Shown here: positions 28,017-36,462 of the stretch, in pieces
Layout: each line of letters opens with the position of its first letter
Numbering within the stretch: position 1 is the first letter of the stretch
Assembly: GCA_021532125.1 (NCBI GenBank)
Contig: JADYUX010000002.1
Coordinates: 372,001-436,000 of the forward strand
Direction of reading: 5' to 3'
Length of the DNA: 64,000 nt
From: Arcanobacterium haemolyticum
GTDB taxonomy: Bacteria; Actinomycetota; Actinomycetes; Actinomycetales; Actinomycetaceae
Notes under the pieces: generated by a model
Databases searched by the model: none
Told to the model about the DNA's origin: nothing
The model's input: the letters and a program-made list of their open reading frames with translations, nothing else
Made by a program: the position numbers and the translations under genes

Positions 28017-29372
28017 TCACAGATGCTTCTGAAGCTCCTCAGCAACAAGGAATGCCATCTCAAGCGACTGCTGATGGTTGAGACGCGGATCAACGAGCGT
28101 CATGTAACGCTCCCCCAACGTATCCTCAACGATCTCCTCAGACCCGCCGAGAACTTCCGTCACATCATCACCAGTGAGTTCGATATGAATACCAGACGGA
28201 TGCGTCTCGAGCTCGCCGTGCACAGCAAAGAAGCCCTTGATCTCATCAAGAATGTCGGTGAGGCGGCGCGTCTTAAGGCCATTCGAGGCCGTAATCGTAT
28301 TGCCGTGCATCGGGTCAGTCACCCATGTGACGGGCCGTCCGTCTGCTTTCACGGCCTCGACGAGTGCTGGCAGCCGTTCAGTGATGAGCTTGGCGCCCAT
28401 ACGCGTGATAAACGTGAGCCTCCCAGGTTCGCCCTCGGGATTGAGTTTATCCATGAGAGCGATAGCTTCCTCCGGCGATGTGTTCGGCCCGAGCTTCACG
28501 CCGAGAGGATTCTTGACGTGCGACAGCATCTCAACGTGTGCGCCGTCGAGCTCGCGAGTGCGTTCACCGATCCACAGGAGGTGCGCTGAGGTGTTGTATG
28601 GCAGGCCTGTGCGCGAGTCGATACGCGTCATAGCTTCTTCGTAGGGCAGTATCAGTGCCTCGTGTGACGAATAGAAATCGACTGTGCGGAATGTGTCGTC
28701 GCGGACCCCTGCCGCTTTCATGAAACGCATCGCTCGGTCAATCTCCCCAGCTAACGCTTCGTAGCGTGCGTAGGCCGGGTTGGACATGAAGCCCTTATTC
28801 CACTCATGGACTTTCGTGAGGTCAGCGAATCCACCCGTCGTAAACGCGCGAATGAGGTTGAGTGTCGAAGCCGAATGTTGGTAGGCCTCCACAAGCCGAT
28901 GAGGATCAGGGGTACGCGCCTCGGGCGTAAATTCATGGCCATTCACGGCATCGCCCATGTACGACGGCAACGTCGTGCCTCCATACGTTTCAGTCGGCTT
29001 TGATCGCGGCTTGGCAAACTGCCCGGCCATCCGACCGATTTTCACGACCGGCACTGAGGCGCCGTACGTCAAGACAGCCGCCATTTGGAGGACGGTGCGG
29101 ATTCGCGCACGGATGCGGTCTGCGCGGCAATCCGCGAAAGTCTCCGCGCAATCGCCTCCCATGAGAACGAAGGCCTCGCCACGGGAAGCCGCAGCCATCT
29201 CCGCTTTCAGATTGTCGGCTTCGCCAGCGAAAACGAGAGGGGGCAAGGTATACAGATAAGAAACAGTACGCTCAAGCTCGTCGTTATCCGGCCAGGCAGG
29301 TTGATGCTTCGCCGGTTTATTACGCCAGGCCAACGTGGAGGCCAAGAGTTCCTTATCTGCAACATCAAACAT
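28017..29372 (-). CDS. aroG: Class II 3-deoxy-7-phosphoheptulonate (DAHP) synthase
   Basis: First enzyme of the shikimate pathway, condensing phosphoenolpyruvate and erythrose 4-phosphate. It is the plant-like class II type used by actinobacteria: WPDNDELERTVSYLYTLPPLV near residue 25 and GGDCAETF near 80, with the metal-binding motif around HGNTI. 451 residues from the ATG at 29372, chosen because TAGAAT plus seven bases precede it and the family starts there; an open stretch of 35 codons upstream is not conserved. Aromatic pathway partners in this window are trpD and the tyrA-cmk fusion. Confidence 0.95.
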   Translation of the reverse strand: MFDVADKELLASTLAWRNKPAKHQPAWPDNDELERTVSYLYTLPPLVFAGEADNLKAEMAAASRGEAFVLMGGDCAETFADCRADRIRARIRTVLQMAAVLTYGASVPVVKIGRMAGQFAKPRSKPTETYGGTTLPSYMGDAVNGHEFTPEARTPDPHRLVEAYQHSASTLNLIRAFTTGGFADLTKVHEWNKGFMSNPAYARYEALAGEIDRAMRFMKAAGVRDDTFRTVDFYSSHEALILPYEEAMTRIDSRTGLPYNTSAHLLWIGERTRELDGAHVEMLSHVKNPLGVKLGPNTSPEEAIALMDKLNPEGEPGRLTFITRMGAKLITERLPALVEAVKADGRPVTWVTDPMHGNTITASNGLKTRRLTDILDEIKGFFAVHGELETHPSGIHIELTGDDVTEVLGGSEEIVEDTLGERYMTLVDPRLNHQQSLEMAFLVAEELQKHL

Positions 29373-29379
29373 GGTGGCG

Positions 29380-29385
29380 ATTCTA
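29380..29385 (-). promoter_or_regulatory. -10 element of the leaderless aroG promoter
   Basis: TAGAAT, then CGCCACC, then the ATG at 29372 on the minus strand. Confidence 0.55.
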
Positions 29386-29491
29386 GTCGGAAACGGCGCA
29401 CGCCGCCTCAAGCGTCCGCCTCCTCGGGCCTCACAAACGCGGTGAGGGCGCCACGCCAGATGACGCAACGCCCTCACATCTCACTCATAGC

Positions 29492-30703
29492 TCAGCGAGC
29501 AACGATTTCCTGACCGATTTCCTTCATCGTGTCCTGGAACCAATCCTGCGAGATATCGAATGGCTTTGCGCCCTTGATACGCGGGAAAGCGATGTTCGTG
29601 AGGACGTTGCCGTTCTCCTCGTCGTGACCGATCACGCCAGGCTTACCAGCGAGAGCGCAATCGACAGCCAGATCAACCATGCCTTTGATGAGGCGGAGGT
29701 CGTCTGCATTGGCGTGCCACGAACGTGAGAAGTAGCCGGACTTTTGCACCATGACCTTTTCTGCACCGATGCGCTCAGCAAACTGCTTGGCGAACCACTG
29801 GCCAGGGTTGATTGTGTCGAGTTTGACGTGGCCGAACGGGTCGCGCTGAATCTCCTCGCCAGCGGCTTCCTTTTCGGCAATGATTTCTTCAACGCCGGCG
29901 CCCTCGGAGAGGAAGATATTGACGTTGCCGATCTCGTCCATGATGCCCCGTAGGCGTGTGGCCTCGGAATCGAGGTCGATCTTCATTTCGGGGAAGTACA
30001 CGGCGTGGACGTCCCAGCGTTCTTCCGACAGGCCGATGGAAGGTGCCCATTCCTGCTTGCCAACCCAGTCGTGGTAGTAGGCGGCAGACTGTGCCGTGAG
30101 GTATCCGCAGTTGCGGCCCATAACCTCGTGAACGATGAGCATACGTGGGTTCGAGCGGTGTTCAGCGATGACGTGCTGAGCGAAATCGGAGGCTTCCTCC
30201 GCTGCGGTCCACGCGCCGAGCGACTGACGAATCGGGATGATGTCGTTATCGATCGTCTTGGGCAGGCCAACCACGGTGAGCTCGTAGTTGTTCTCATGAA
30301 GGTAGGCAGCCAAATCCGCAGCGGTCGTGTTCGTGTCGTCGCCGCCAATGGTATGGAGGACGTCTACCTTGTCCTTGCGGAGCTGCTCGGCTGCCACTTC
30401 GAGGGGGTTCTCCCCTTCCTTGACAAGTCCGCGCTCGACGAGATTCTTTGCGTTGGTGAGCTTCACGCGGGAGTTGCCGATGGGCGAACCACCGAACTTG
30501 TGCAAAATTGCGGCGTTCTTCCGGGCGTCTTCGTCGACGACGACGTAGTTACCTGTGAGCAGACCATGGTATCCGTACTGGTAAGCGATGATCTCGACGT
30601 CGGGAGCGATCTCGTTGTAACGCTCGATGAGACCGCCAACAGCGGAGGACAGGCAGGGGGCGAAGCCACCGGCGGTGAGTAGTGCAACGCGACGAACTGT
30701 CAT
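29492..30703 (-). CDS. pfp: Pyrophosphate-dependent-type 6-phosphofructokinase
   Basis: Phosphofructokinase family A, 403 residues from the ATG at 30703 with GGAAGG upstream. Two signatures indicate pyrophosphate rather than ATP as phosphoryl donor: GGDDTNTT at residues 120-127 (the second Asp where ATP enzymes have Gly) and PKTIDND at 148-154 with the lysine. It would interconvert fructose 6-phosphate and fructose 1,6-bisphosphate reversibly. Monocistronic and divergent from the small membrane protein gene. Donor choice is inferred from these residues. Confidence 0.9.
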   Translation of the reverse strand: MTVRRVALLTAGGFAPCLSSAVGGLIERYNEIAPDVEIIAYQYGYHGLLTGNYVVVDEDARKNAAILHKFGGSPIGNSRVKLTNAKNLVERGLVKEGENPLEVAAEQLRKDKVDVLHTIGGDDTNTTAADLAAYLHENNYELTVVGLPKTIDNDIIPIRQSLGAWTAAEEASDFAQHVIAEHRSNPRMLIVHEVMGRNCGYLTAQSAAYYHDWVGKQEWAPSIGLSEERWDVHAVYFPEMKIDLDSEATRLRGIMDEIGNVNIFLSEGAGVEEIIAEKEAAGEEIQRDPFGHVKLDTINPGQWFAKQFAERIGAEKVMVQKSGYFSRSWHANADDLRLIKGMVDLAVDCALAGKPGVIGHDEENGNVLTNIAFPRIKGAKPFDISQDWFQDTMKEIGQEIVAR

Positions 30704-30868
30704 CGTTAACCTTCCATCGTTAGGCGCAATCATTGCGACAATATCCTGGGCGCCGTTTGCGCCACGCTTCCCATTCTAACCGCCCATGGCTTCGGTCAGA
30801 GGGGACCTCCCGCGCGCACCCCATCTCGTGTGATATTCGCGATCGTGCTGGGCCGATTCGCCGCGCGA

Positions 30869-30874
30869 TATTAT
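30869..30874 (+). promoter_or_regulatory. -10 element of a leaderless promoter
   Basis: TATTAT, then CGGTGAC, then the ATG at 30882. Confidence 0.5.
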
Positions 30875-30881
30875 CGGTGAC

Positions 30882-31334
30882 ATGACACGAGAGCCACAGA
30901 ATTCGGACGACGAGGTGTGGGCAGCGTACGCCGCTGAACTTGAGGACAGCGTCCCTGATTCGTCGCTCCCTTTCCTCGATGAGGAGTCTGCCGCTTACGA
31001 CGGCGCGCACGATCCTCGCGAGGCGAATTATGACCGGCCTTCCGGGCCGCGGGATTGGACGCCTGCTCCCGATGACGAGCCTTTTGATCCGTCCTCCATC
31101 GTGGCAGAGAGTGGACCGACGCCACCGGTGCATCCCGCGAGTAGAGCGTTGTGGCTCGTGGCGGGAATTTCGCTGATCCTCGCGCTACTCATGGCGTTTT
31201 CCATTCTTCCGGGTGGCGGCGTGGGCGCGGGAGTCTTCGGGGTTCTCACCTTCGGGTGTGGCGCTGGAGCCGCCTTTGCCAGCTCCCCACGCATGAGTGA
31301 TTCCGATCCATATGACGACGGTGCGCGTGTGTGA
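30882..31334 (+). CDS. Small membrane protein of unknown function
   Basis: A 150-residue protein I do not recognise. The first ~85 residues are acidic and proline-rich, without predicted structure. Two hydrophobic segments follow (ALWLVAGISLILALLMAFSI and a Gly/Ala-rich one), then a short acidic tail, so it is probably a two-TM inner-membrane protein with a cytoplasmic acidic arm. Its stop overlaps the start of the next gene (TGATG), so the two are coupled. The start is leaderless by -10 spacing. Confidence 0.75.
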   Translation: MTREPQNSDDEVWAAYAAELEDSVPDSSLPFLDEESAAYDGAHDPREANYDRPSGPRDWTPAPDDEPFDPSSIVAESGPTPPVHPASRALWLVAGISLILALLMAFSILPGGGVGAGVFGVLTFGCGAGAAFASSPRMSDSDPYDDGARV

Positions 31335-32236
31335 TGTCGTTTCGCAAGAATGGAACACCACGCCAGATCGCGGCCGAGGTGGCCGGACTTCTCGATCTCT
31401 CCGATGCGGCTCGCGTTGGTGGCGCGCCCGTCGTGCGTCTCCTTACCTTCAATGGGAGGTCGCTTGAGACGGCATCGCTTTCCCACGCAGCCCCTACTGC
31501 TGAGGCCGCGCGGGAATTTGGTCGCGCGCTTGCCCATACCCATGCTTACGCACCAGATAGGCCGCGTATCTATGGTCAGGCTCCGCAACAGCTCGCAGCG
31601 TTGTACGGCGAGAATGGGGTATCCGAGCTCGTGGAATCCTCGTCGTCGCTCACGATCGGTTACGACGGTGTGATGGGCGACGAGCGTCTACCACTCGTAC
31701 CTGTGGGCGGGCCTGTACGTTCATGGGGAGAGTTTTACGCGCACGACCGAATAATGCCGTATATGCCTCGCGCCCGAGACAATGGCTCCCTTGACCGCGA
31801 GGGTGTGCGGGTTCTCGACGCACTCCTTTCTCGGCTCGTCGCCGGCGATTTCGATGCACCCGAACCGCAGCTCGTCACAGCGGGCGCTTCACTGATTCAC
31901 GGTGATCTGTGGTCAGGTAACGTGCTGTGGACCACGACGCGCTCGCAGGACGCGATTATAGGGACACGTCCATCATCGTCGACGGGTACCGTTGGGGTAC
32001 TCATCGATCCGGCTTGTCATAGCGGGCACGGGGAGTCCGACCTCGCCCAGCTCGGCGTCTTTGGCATGCCTTTCCTCTCGGAGATTTACCGGGGGTATAA
32101 CGACGAATCCGCCCTCGCCGAGGGCTGGAAGGAACGGATTGGGCTCCACCAGATTCACATACTTATCGTGCATGCGGCGCTGTTCGGGGGCAGCTACGGA
32201 TACGAAACGATCACTCGTGCGCAACGCTACATCTAG
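31334..32236 (+). CDS. Fructosamine-kinase-family phosphotransferase
   Basis: Kinase-fold enzyme related to fructosamine-3-kinase, 300 residues. The catalytic loop is ASLIHGDLWSGNVLW, and the metal-binding aspartate follows in LIDPACHSGHGESDLAQL, as in the FN3K/DUF family and aminoglycoside phosphotransferases. Bacterial members phosphorylate ketoamines (glycated lysine or small amines) for deglycation. ATG at 31334 overlaps the preceding stop; a GTG one codon earlier is the alternative. The N-terminus is short for the family, lacking a clear Ala-Lys nucleotide-binding strand. Confidence 0.82.
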   Translation: MSFRKNGTPRQIAAEVAGLLDLSDAARVGGAPVVRLLTFNGRSLETASLSHAAPTAEAAREFGRALAHTHAYAPDRPRIYGQAPQQLAALYGENGVSELVESSSSLTIGYDGVMGDERLPLVPVGGPVRSWGEFYAHDRIMPYMPRARDNGSLDREGVRVLDALLSRLVAGDFDAPEPQLVTAGASLIHGDLWSGNVLWTTTRSQDAIIGTRPSSSTGTVGVLIDPACHSGHGESDLAQLGVFGMPFLSEIYRGYNDESALAEGWKERIGLHQIHILIVHAALFGGSYGYETITRAQRYI

Positions 32237-32305
32237 GCGCTGCCCAGTCTTCTCAGTGCAAGAAGTGATCTGCAACACCCGTAGTGTGGTGTCGCCAACG
32301 GGTCT

Positions 32306-32311
32306 TACGCT
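32306..32311 (+). promoter_or_regulatory. -10 element of a leaderless promoter
   Basis: TACGCT, then CATCTC, then the ATG at 32318. Confidence 0.5.
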
Positions 32312-32317
32312 CATCTC

Positions 32318-34081
32318 ATGAAGGAAAAGATCACGGCTCGACCTCGCGGAGGGCGCCTCCCGCTCGACAAAGCTCAGGGGAACGAACGCCAGCTCACATT
32401 CGAGGATCTCGGCACACCTCTGGAAGAAGTGACCTTCGTCGTCGTCGATCTCGAAACTACCGGCGAGGCACCAAGCGCACATTCAATTACAGAATTCGGT
32501 GCCGTCAAAGTCCGGGGTGGCGAGGTATGTGGAGAGTTTGCCACGCTCGTCAATCCCGGAATGCCCATCCCTCCATTCATTACTGTTCTCACCGGGATTA
32601 CAACGGCCATGGTGCTAGAGGCACCCGATATTTCATCGGTCATGCCGAGTCTTTTGGAATTTCTGGGAAACTCACCCGACACTGTGCTCGTGGCACACAA
32701 TGCGTGGTTTGACGTTGGCCATTTGAAGGCGGCAGCTGCCGCTTTGGACATGACATGGCCGAAGGTCCGAGTACTCGACACCGTGAAACTTGCCCGTAAA
32801 GTATTTACTCGCGACGAGACTCCAAACTATAAACTCTCCAGCCTCGCACGCCTCTGCTGCGCCACGACCGAGCCGACCCACCGGGCACTTGACGACGCGC
32901 GAGCCACAGTCGATGTCTTACATACGATCCTCGCACGCCTCGGTCCGCTTGGCGTTACGCACCTTGACGATCTGGCAACCGCCACAGATCCTGTTCCTGC
33001 TGCACGGCGCCGCAAGGCGCACCTCGCTGATTCCCTGCCGCATACCCCCGGTGTTTATCGTTTTATCGGGCCTAGCGACGAGATCCTCTACGTCGGTACG
33101 TCAGTTAATATCTATAAGCGAGTTCGCCAGTATTTCACCGCTGCAGAGAATAGAAAACGAATAGGCGAAATGGTCGATCTGGCTGTTCGCGTTGAAGCGA
33201 CATCAACAGCCACAGTGCTTGAGGCCAGCATCCTTGAACTTCGACAGATCGCGCAGTTTGATCCACCGTACAATCGGCGATCGCGGCGCCCGGAACGACG
33301 CCCGTGGCTCGTTCTCACCGAGGAGCCACATCCCCGCCTCGCTGTCACGCGCAAACTCTCGTACGTTCAGATGAATCACGCGCTCGGCCCATTTACGTCC
33401 ACCCGGGGCGCGAAGGCTGCGGCAGAACTTCTCGCCGACTGGTCGAAGCTGCGCACATGTACGCAACGGCTACCGGCGCATGCCCGCCCAAACGCAGTCG
33501 GATGCCATCTCTTTTCCATGGGAAAATGCGGGGCGCCATGTCTTCCGACAGGCACGGATACGATCGCGCTCAGCTCTGTGCGCAGCGCTCTCGGCGGCGA
33601 CAACACCGCTATCTGGGATTCCACGATGAATCGCCTTCGTGATCTCGGTCAATCGGAGCGCTTCGAGCAGGCCACCACTGAACGAGAGCGGCTGCGAGCA
33701 CTCATCGCCGCCCAAAAACGACGAGACCGTATCTACCCACTACTTCAGGCACAACGGATCGTCGCTGCTCAACGCGCTGGAGAGGGATGGGATATCGCGC
33801 TCATCAGTTTTGGGAGGCTCATGGAAACAGCTCACACGAGTAGCAGCGAGGTGCAGAACACCGCCAACGTCCTTATGCGCACGCATTCAGACATAGCCGC
33901 GCCTGAGCTTGCCTGCGGAGCAGCTCCCGTCGAGGAAACCGATATTCTCGCCTCGTGGCTATGGAATGTTCACACCCGGATACTCGATTTCGTTGGCGAA
34001 CGACCTCTCGCCTTACCCCGCCATTCAGCAGCTCGCCACACTCTCCCGCAGCCTCGTAACAATCACTCCCCCGATGAGTGA
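32318..34081 (+). CDS. DEDDh exonuclease fused to UvrC-like GIY-YIG nuclease
   Basis: A two-nuclease fusion of 587 residues like mycobacterial Rv2191. Residues ~30-200 are a DnaQ-type 3'-5' exonuclease: VVDLETTG (Exo I), AHNAWFDVGHL (Exo II) and HRALDDARAT (Exo III, DEDDh). From about 240 a GIY-YIG endonuclease domain follows (TPGVYRF, ILYVGTSVNIYKRV, with the glutamate of ATVLEASILE). The C-terminal part has a UvrC-like Cys cluster region (GCHLFSMGKCGAPC), but the UvrC RNase H-like and HhH domains are absent. Proposed role: DNA repair or proofreading; not tested here. Next to trpD, as in mycobacteria. Confidence 0.88.
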   Translation: MKEKITARPRGGRLPLDKAQGNERQLTFEDLGTPLEEVTFVVVDLETTGEAPSAHSITEFGAVKVRGGEVCGEFATLVNPGMPIPPFITVLTGITTAMVLEAPDISSVMPSLLEFLGNSPDTVLVAHNAWFDVGHLKAAAAALDMTWPKVRVLDTVKLARKVFTRDETPNYKLSSLARLCCATTEPTHRALDDARATVDVLHTILARLGPLGVTHLDDLATATDPVPAARRRKAHLADSLPHTPGVYRFIGPSDEILYVGTSVNIYKRVRQYFTAAENRKRIGEMVDLAVRVEATSTATVLEASILELRQIAQFDPPYNRRSRRPERRPWLVLTEEPHPRLAVTRKLSYVQMNHALGPFTSTRGAKAAAELLADWSKLRTCTQRLPAHARPNAVGCHLFSMGKCGAPCLPTGTDTIALSSVRSALGGDNTAIWDSTMNRLRDLGQSERFEQATTERERLRALIAAQKRRDRIYPLLQAQRIVAAQRAGEGWDIALISFGRLMETAHTSSSEVQNTANVLMRTHSDIAAPELACGAAPVEETDILASWLWNVHTRILDFVGERPLALPRHSAARHTLPQPRNNHSPDE

Positions 34082-34145
34082 TGGACTATCGGCTTCCCTC
34101 CGGAAATGTTCCAACTGACCTCGTCGCCCAGTACACGATGCTCTG

Positions 34146-34179
34146 GCGTGGTTGTGAAGCACTCTGCCCACAACCACGC
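34146..34179. terminator. Hairpin between fusion nuclease and trpD
   Basis: Perfect 11-bp arms (34146-34156 with 34169-34179), 12-nt loop, between convergent genes and 5 nt from the trpD stop. Confidence 0.7.
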
Positions 34180-34184
34180 ACAGA

Positions 34185-35252
34185 TCAATGCAGTCGAGAA
34201 GCTTGGGAAAACTCGACCCATCGTTCAAGGAGTGACTGCGCCGCTCCGGAGTCAATAGCCTTGCGGGCAACCTCAAGGCCCGCCGACATGCGATCAGCAA
34301 AGCTACCATCACCGGCGCGCAGCCCTTCTCTGGTGCCTTCGGCGACAAAAGCCACAGCAGCGTTCAGAGCGACCGCGTCACGAACAGGACCCTTCTCCCC
34401 TGCGAGCACGCGGCGCGCAACGCCCGCATTAAATTGAGCATCTGCACCACGCAAATCTTCCAACCGAGCACGCGGAATGCCGAGCTCTGTCACGGGATCG
34501 AAGTCGATATGTTCAACTGTATGATCACGCACGAGCCACACATCGTTCTCCGTCACGGCGGAGATTTCGTCCATACCGTTACGCGCGCGGAAAACAACCG
34601 ACTCGGTACCCCGCTCAGCCAACACATCGGCAACGATTGGCGCGTGGCGCTCACTCGCAACACCGATAACGCTGTGGCGTGGGCGCGACGGATTCGTGAG
34701 CGGCCCAAGCATGTTGAACGCTGTCCGCACGCCCAATTCCTTACGAGCCTGGGCAGCGTGACGCATCGAAGGATGGAACACGTTGGCGAAAATGAACGTC
34801 ATGCCGATGCGGCGGAAACATTCTTCGACCGAACGAGCGTCCATCGTGAGATTGACACCGAGTGCTTCAAGACAATCGGCCGATCCCGATGCTGACGACG
34901 AGGCCCGGTTTCCGTGTTTCACTACCGGAGTGCCGGCACCTGCGACGACGAGGGAAGCCATCGTCGAAACATTGACCGTACATAATCTATCGCCACCCGT
35001 TCCGACGATATCGACCACATCGGAAGGGCAATCTAACGGTAGGGCGTGTGTGAGCATGGCGTCTGCAAAACCACGCAATTCACCTGCCGTCTCACCTTTT
35101 GCCGCAAGAGCAGTAAGGAAACCCGCAAGTACCACAGGTGACGTCTCCCCCGACATCACCTGATTCATCGCCCAGGTGGCATCAGATGTCGAAAGATCCT
35201 CGCCTGCAATGAGGCTCGTTGTGAGATTTGACCACGTACGCTCGTCAGCCAT
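34185..35252 (-). CDS. trpD: Anthranilate phosphoribosyltransferase
   Basis: Second step of tryptophan synthesis, joining anthranilate to PRPP. 355 residues with GTGGD at 84-88 (PRPP pyrophosphate), KHGNRASSS at 112-120 (anthranilate/PRPP) and DEISAVTEND further on. No other trp gene is adjacent, as in other actinobacteria where trpD stands apart. It follows the receiver-like protein gene with 2 nt between, so both share an mRNA. Confidence 0.95.
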   Translation of the reverse strand: MADERTWSNLTTSLIAGEDLSTSDATWAMNQVMSGETSPVVLAGFLTALAAKGETAGELRGFADAMLTHALPLDCPSDVVDIVGTGGDRLCTVNVSTMASLVVAGAGTPVVKHGNRASSSASGSADCLEALGVNLTMDARSVEECFRRIGMTFIFANVFHPSMRHAAQARKELGVRTAFNMLGPLTNPSRPRHSVIGVASERHAPIVADVLAERGTESVVFRARNGMDEISAVTENDVWLVRDHTVEHIDFDPVTELGIPRARLEDLRGADAQFNAGVARRVLAGEKGPVRDAVALNAAVAFVAEGTREGLRAGDGSFADRMSAGLEVARKAIDSGAAQSLLERWVEFSQASRLH

Positions 35253-35254
35253 TG

Positions 35255-35665
35255 CTAGATCCTTGTTGCAAGAACCTGCGCGACAGCCTCCGACAGCTCG
35301 CGCGGGTTAACCGGGTAAGACACTGTTGCGGCCGCACCCGACCATCGGGAAAGCCACTCGTCCTGCTGGCGTCCGATGAGCGCGATAAATGGAATGTTGG
35401 GGTCAATTTCGTCATGGATCATTTTTCCAAGACCCATGCCACCGAACTTCGGTGCTTCAGCGTCGAGGATGAGAAGCGCGTAGTCATTCTCACGAGCTTC
35501 AGCCATGACGATGTCTGGAGTCGCTACTTCTTTCCATGTGATCTCCGGCTGCCCCTTCGCAGCCCTGCGACCGACAGCGGTCACAACCTCGTGGCGAGTT
35601 GTTGCGTCATCAGAAAAAACGAGTACCTTGACGTTTTCAGCCTTCGACGCGAGCTCCTCGGTCAT
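35255..35665 (-). CDS. Stand-alone receiver-like (pseudo-receiver?) protein
   Basis: A 136-residue single receiver-fold protein without output domain. ATG at 35665 is chosen because GGAGG lies just before it. The acidic pair D19/D20 (VFSDD) and the phospho-acceptor D68 (LLILDAE) are present. However, the Thr/Ser position is Ile (IALIGR) and the conserved Lys is replaced (VSYPVNP), so phosphorylation-driven switching may be weak or absent. It is the first gene of a two-gene unit with trpD; no kinase is nearby. Confidence 0.7.
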   Translation of the reverse strand: MTEELASKAENVKVLVFSDDATTRHEVVTAVGRRAAKGQPEITWKEVATPDIVMAEARENDYALLILDAEAPKFGGMGLGKMIHDEIDPNIPFIALIGRQQDEWLSRWSGAAATVSYPVNPRELSEAVAQVLATRI

Positions 35666-35820
35666 GTCATCCTCCGTAAGTTGAGCAATACCACTCGTCA
35701 ATACTAGCGATTCTTTGTGGCCAGCGCGGAACCGAATACGTTGATGAGAACCTTTGAGGTTACATTTTCTCTGTTTAACTCATCATGAAATCGTCAGATG
35801 TGTCGTCTAAATCTAGGCGA

Positions 35821-36210
35821 TTATCGACGAAGTTGTTCGAGGAGTCGTGTGGCCTCGTCGGCTCGTTTGACAGGGACAAGGAGATGGTCGTGGTAGTAGC
35901 CGGCGACAACGTTGCAGGAGATACCAGCTTCAGCAAGAGCGCTGGAGACTAGCGCAGTCAAGCCAACCGAGGTGAGTGCGGAGTGAACGTCCAAGGTGAG
36001 GCAGGCGAAGATGTCAGAGCAATCGAGGTTGAGCGCGCGAGCGTCGCGAGCAGCAACGACAGCGCTCGATCCTTCTGATTCGTTGAACGTGGCGAGTACC
36101 CGACAATCAGAGGGAAGGTCGCTCATAAGTGCATAGACAAATTCGCCCGCGTTTACTACACGCAGTGATGCCAAAATTTCGTTGAGGTCTGTGATCGGTC
36201 CATGTGACAT
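35821..36210 (-). CDS. ACT-domain protein
   Basis: A 129-residue protein with a C-terminal ACT-like domain (LTSVGLTALVSSALAEAGISCN, then YYHDHLLVPV). This arrangement resembles the small stand-alone ACT proteins related to aspartokinase regulatory domains, which bind amino acids; no catalytic domain is attached. I start it at the ATG at 36210 (MSHGPITDL) because TACATT plus six bases precede it; an in-frame ATG 11 codons upstream has no Shine-Dalgarno. Ligand unknown. Confidence 0.75.
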   Translation of the reverse strand: MSHGPITDLNEILASLRVVNAGEFVYALMSDLPSDCRVLATFNESEGSSAVVAARDARALNLDCSDIFACLTLDVHSALTSVGLTALVSSALAEAGISCNVVAGYYHDHLLVPVKRADEATRLLEQLRR

Positions 36211-36216
36211 GCAATA

Positions 36217-36222
36217 AATGTA
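36217..36222 (-). promoter_or_regulatory. -10 element of the leaderless ACT-protein promoter
   Basis: TACATT, then TATTGC, then the ATG at 36210 on the minus strand. Confidence 0.55.
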
Positions 36223-36348
36223 GCGTTGTTGCGTGATGCGCATCTAACACAGCACATCCTTATGTCTCGGCCGTTCCTCCTTCACGATGGTGTTCTCTAG
36301 AATTCCGTAATCGGCTCGTGGCGGAATACATCTCACCACCTGTTTATC

Positions 36349-36368
36349 GGGACAATCGTCCCTATAAT
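36349..36368 (+). promoter_or_regulatory. sodA promoter -10 with inverted repeat in the spacer
   Basis: A perfect TATAAT at 36363-36368 follows directly on the dyad GGGAC-AATC-GTCCC (36349-36362), which fills most of the -35/-10 spacer. A protein bound there would block the promoter, so it is a candidate operator. It lies 95 nt before the sodA ATG. Confidence 0.45.
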
Positions 36369-36462
36369 AGAAATCGAGGGCTTTCCCAGTTTGCGCATGT
36401 ATATGCCTCACTTGTGGATACGCGCCCGGCCAATACATCAATCACCAATCTTTGGAGGACAG

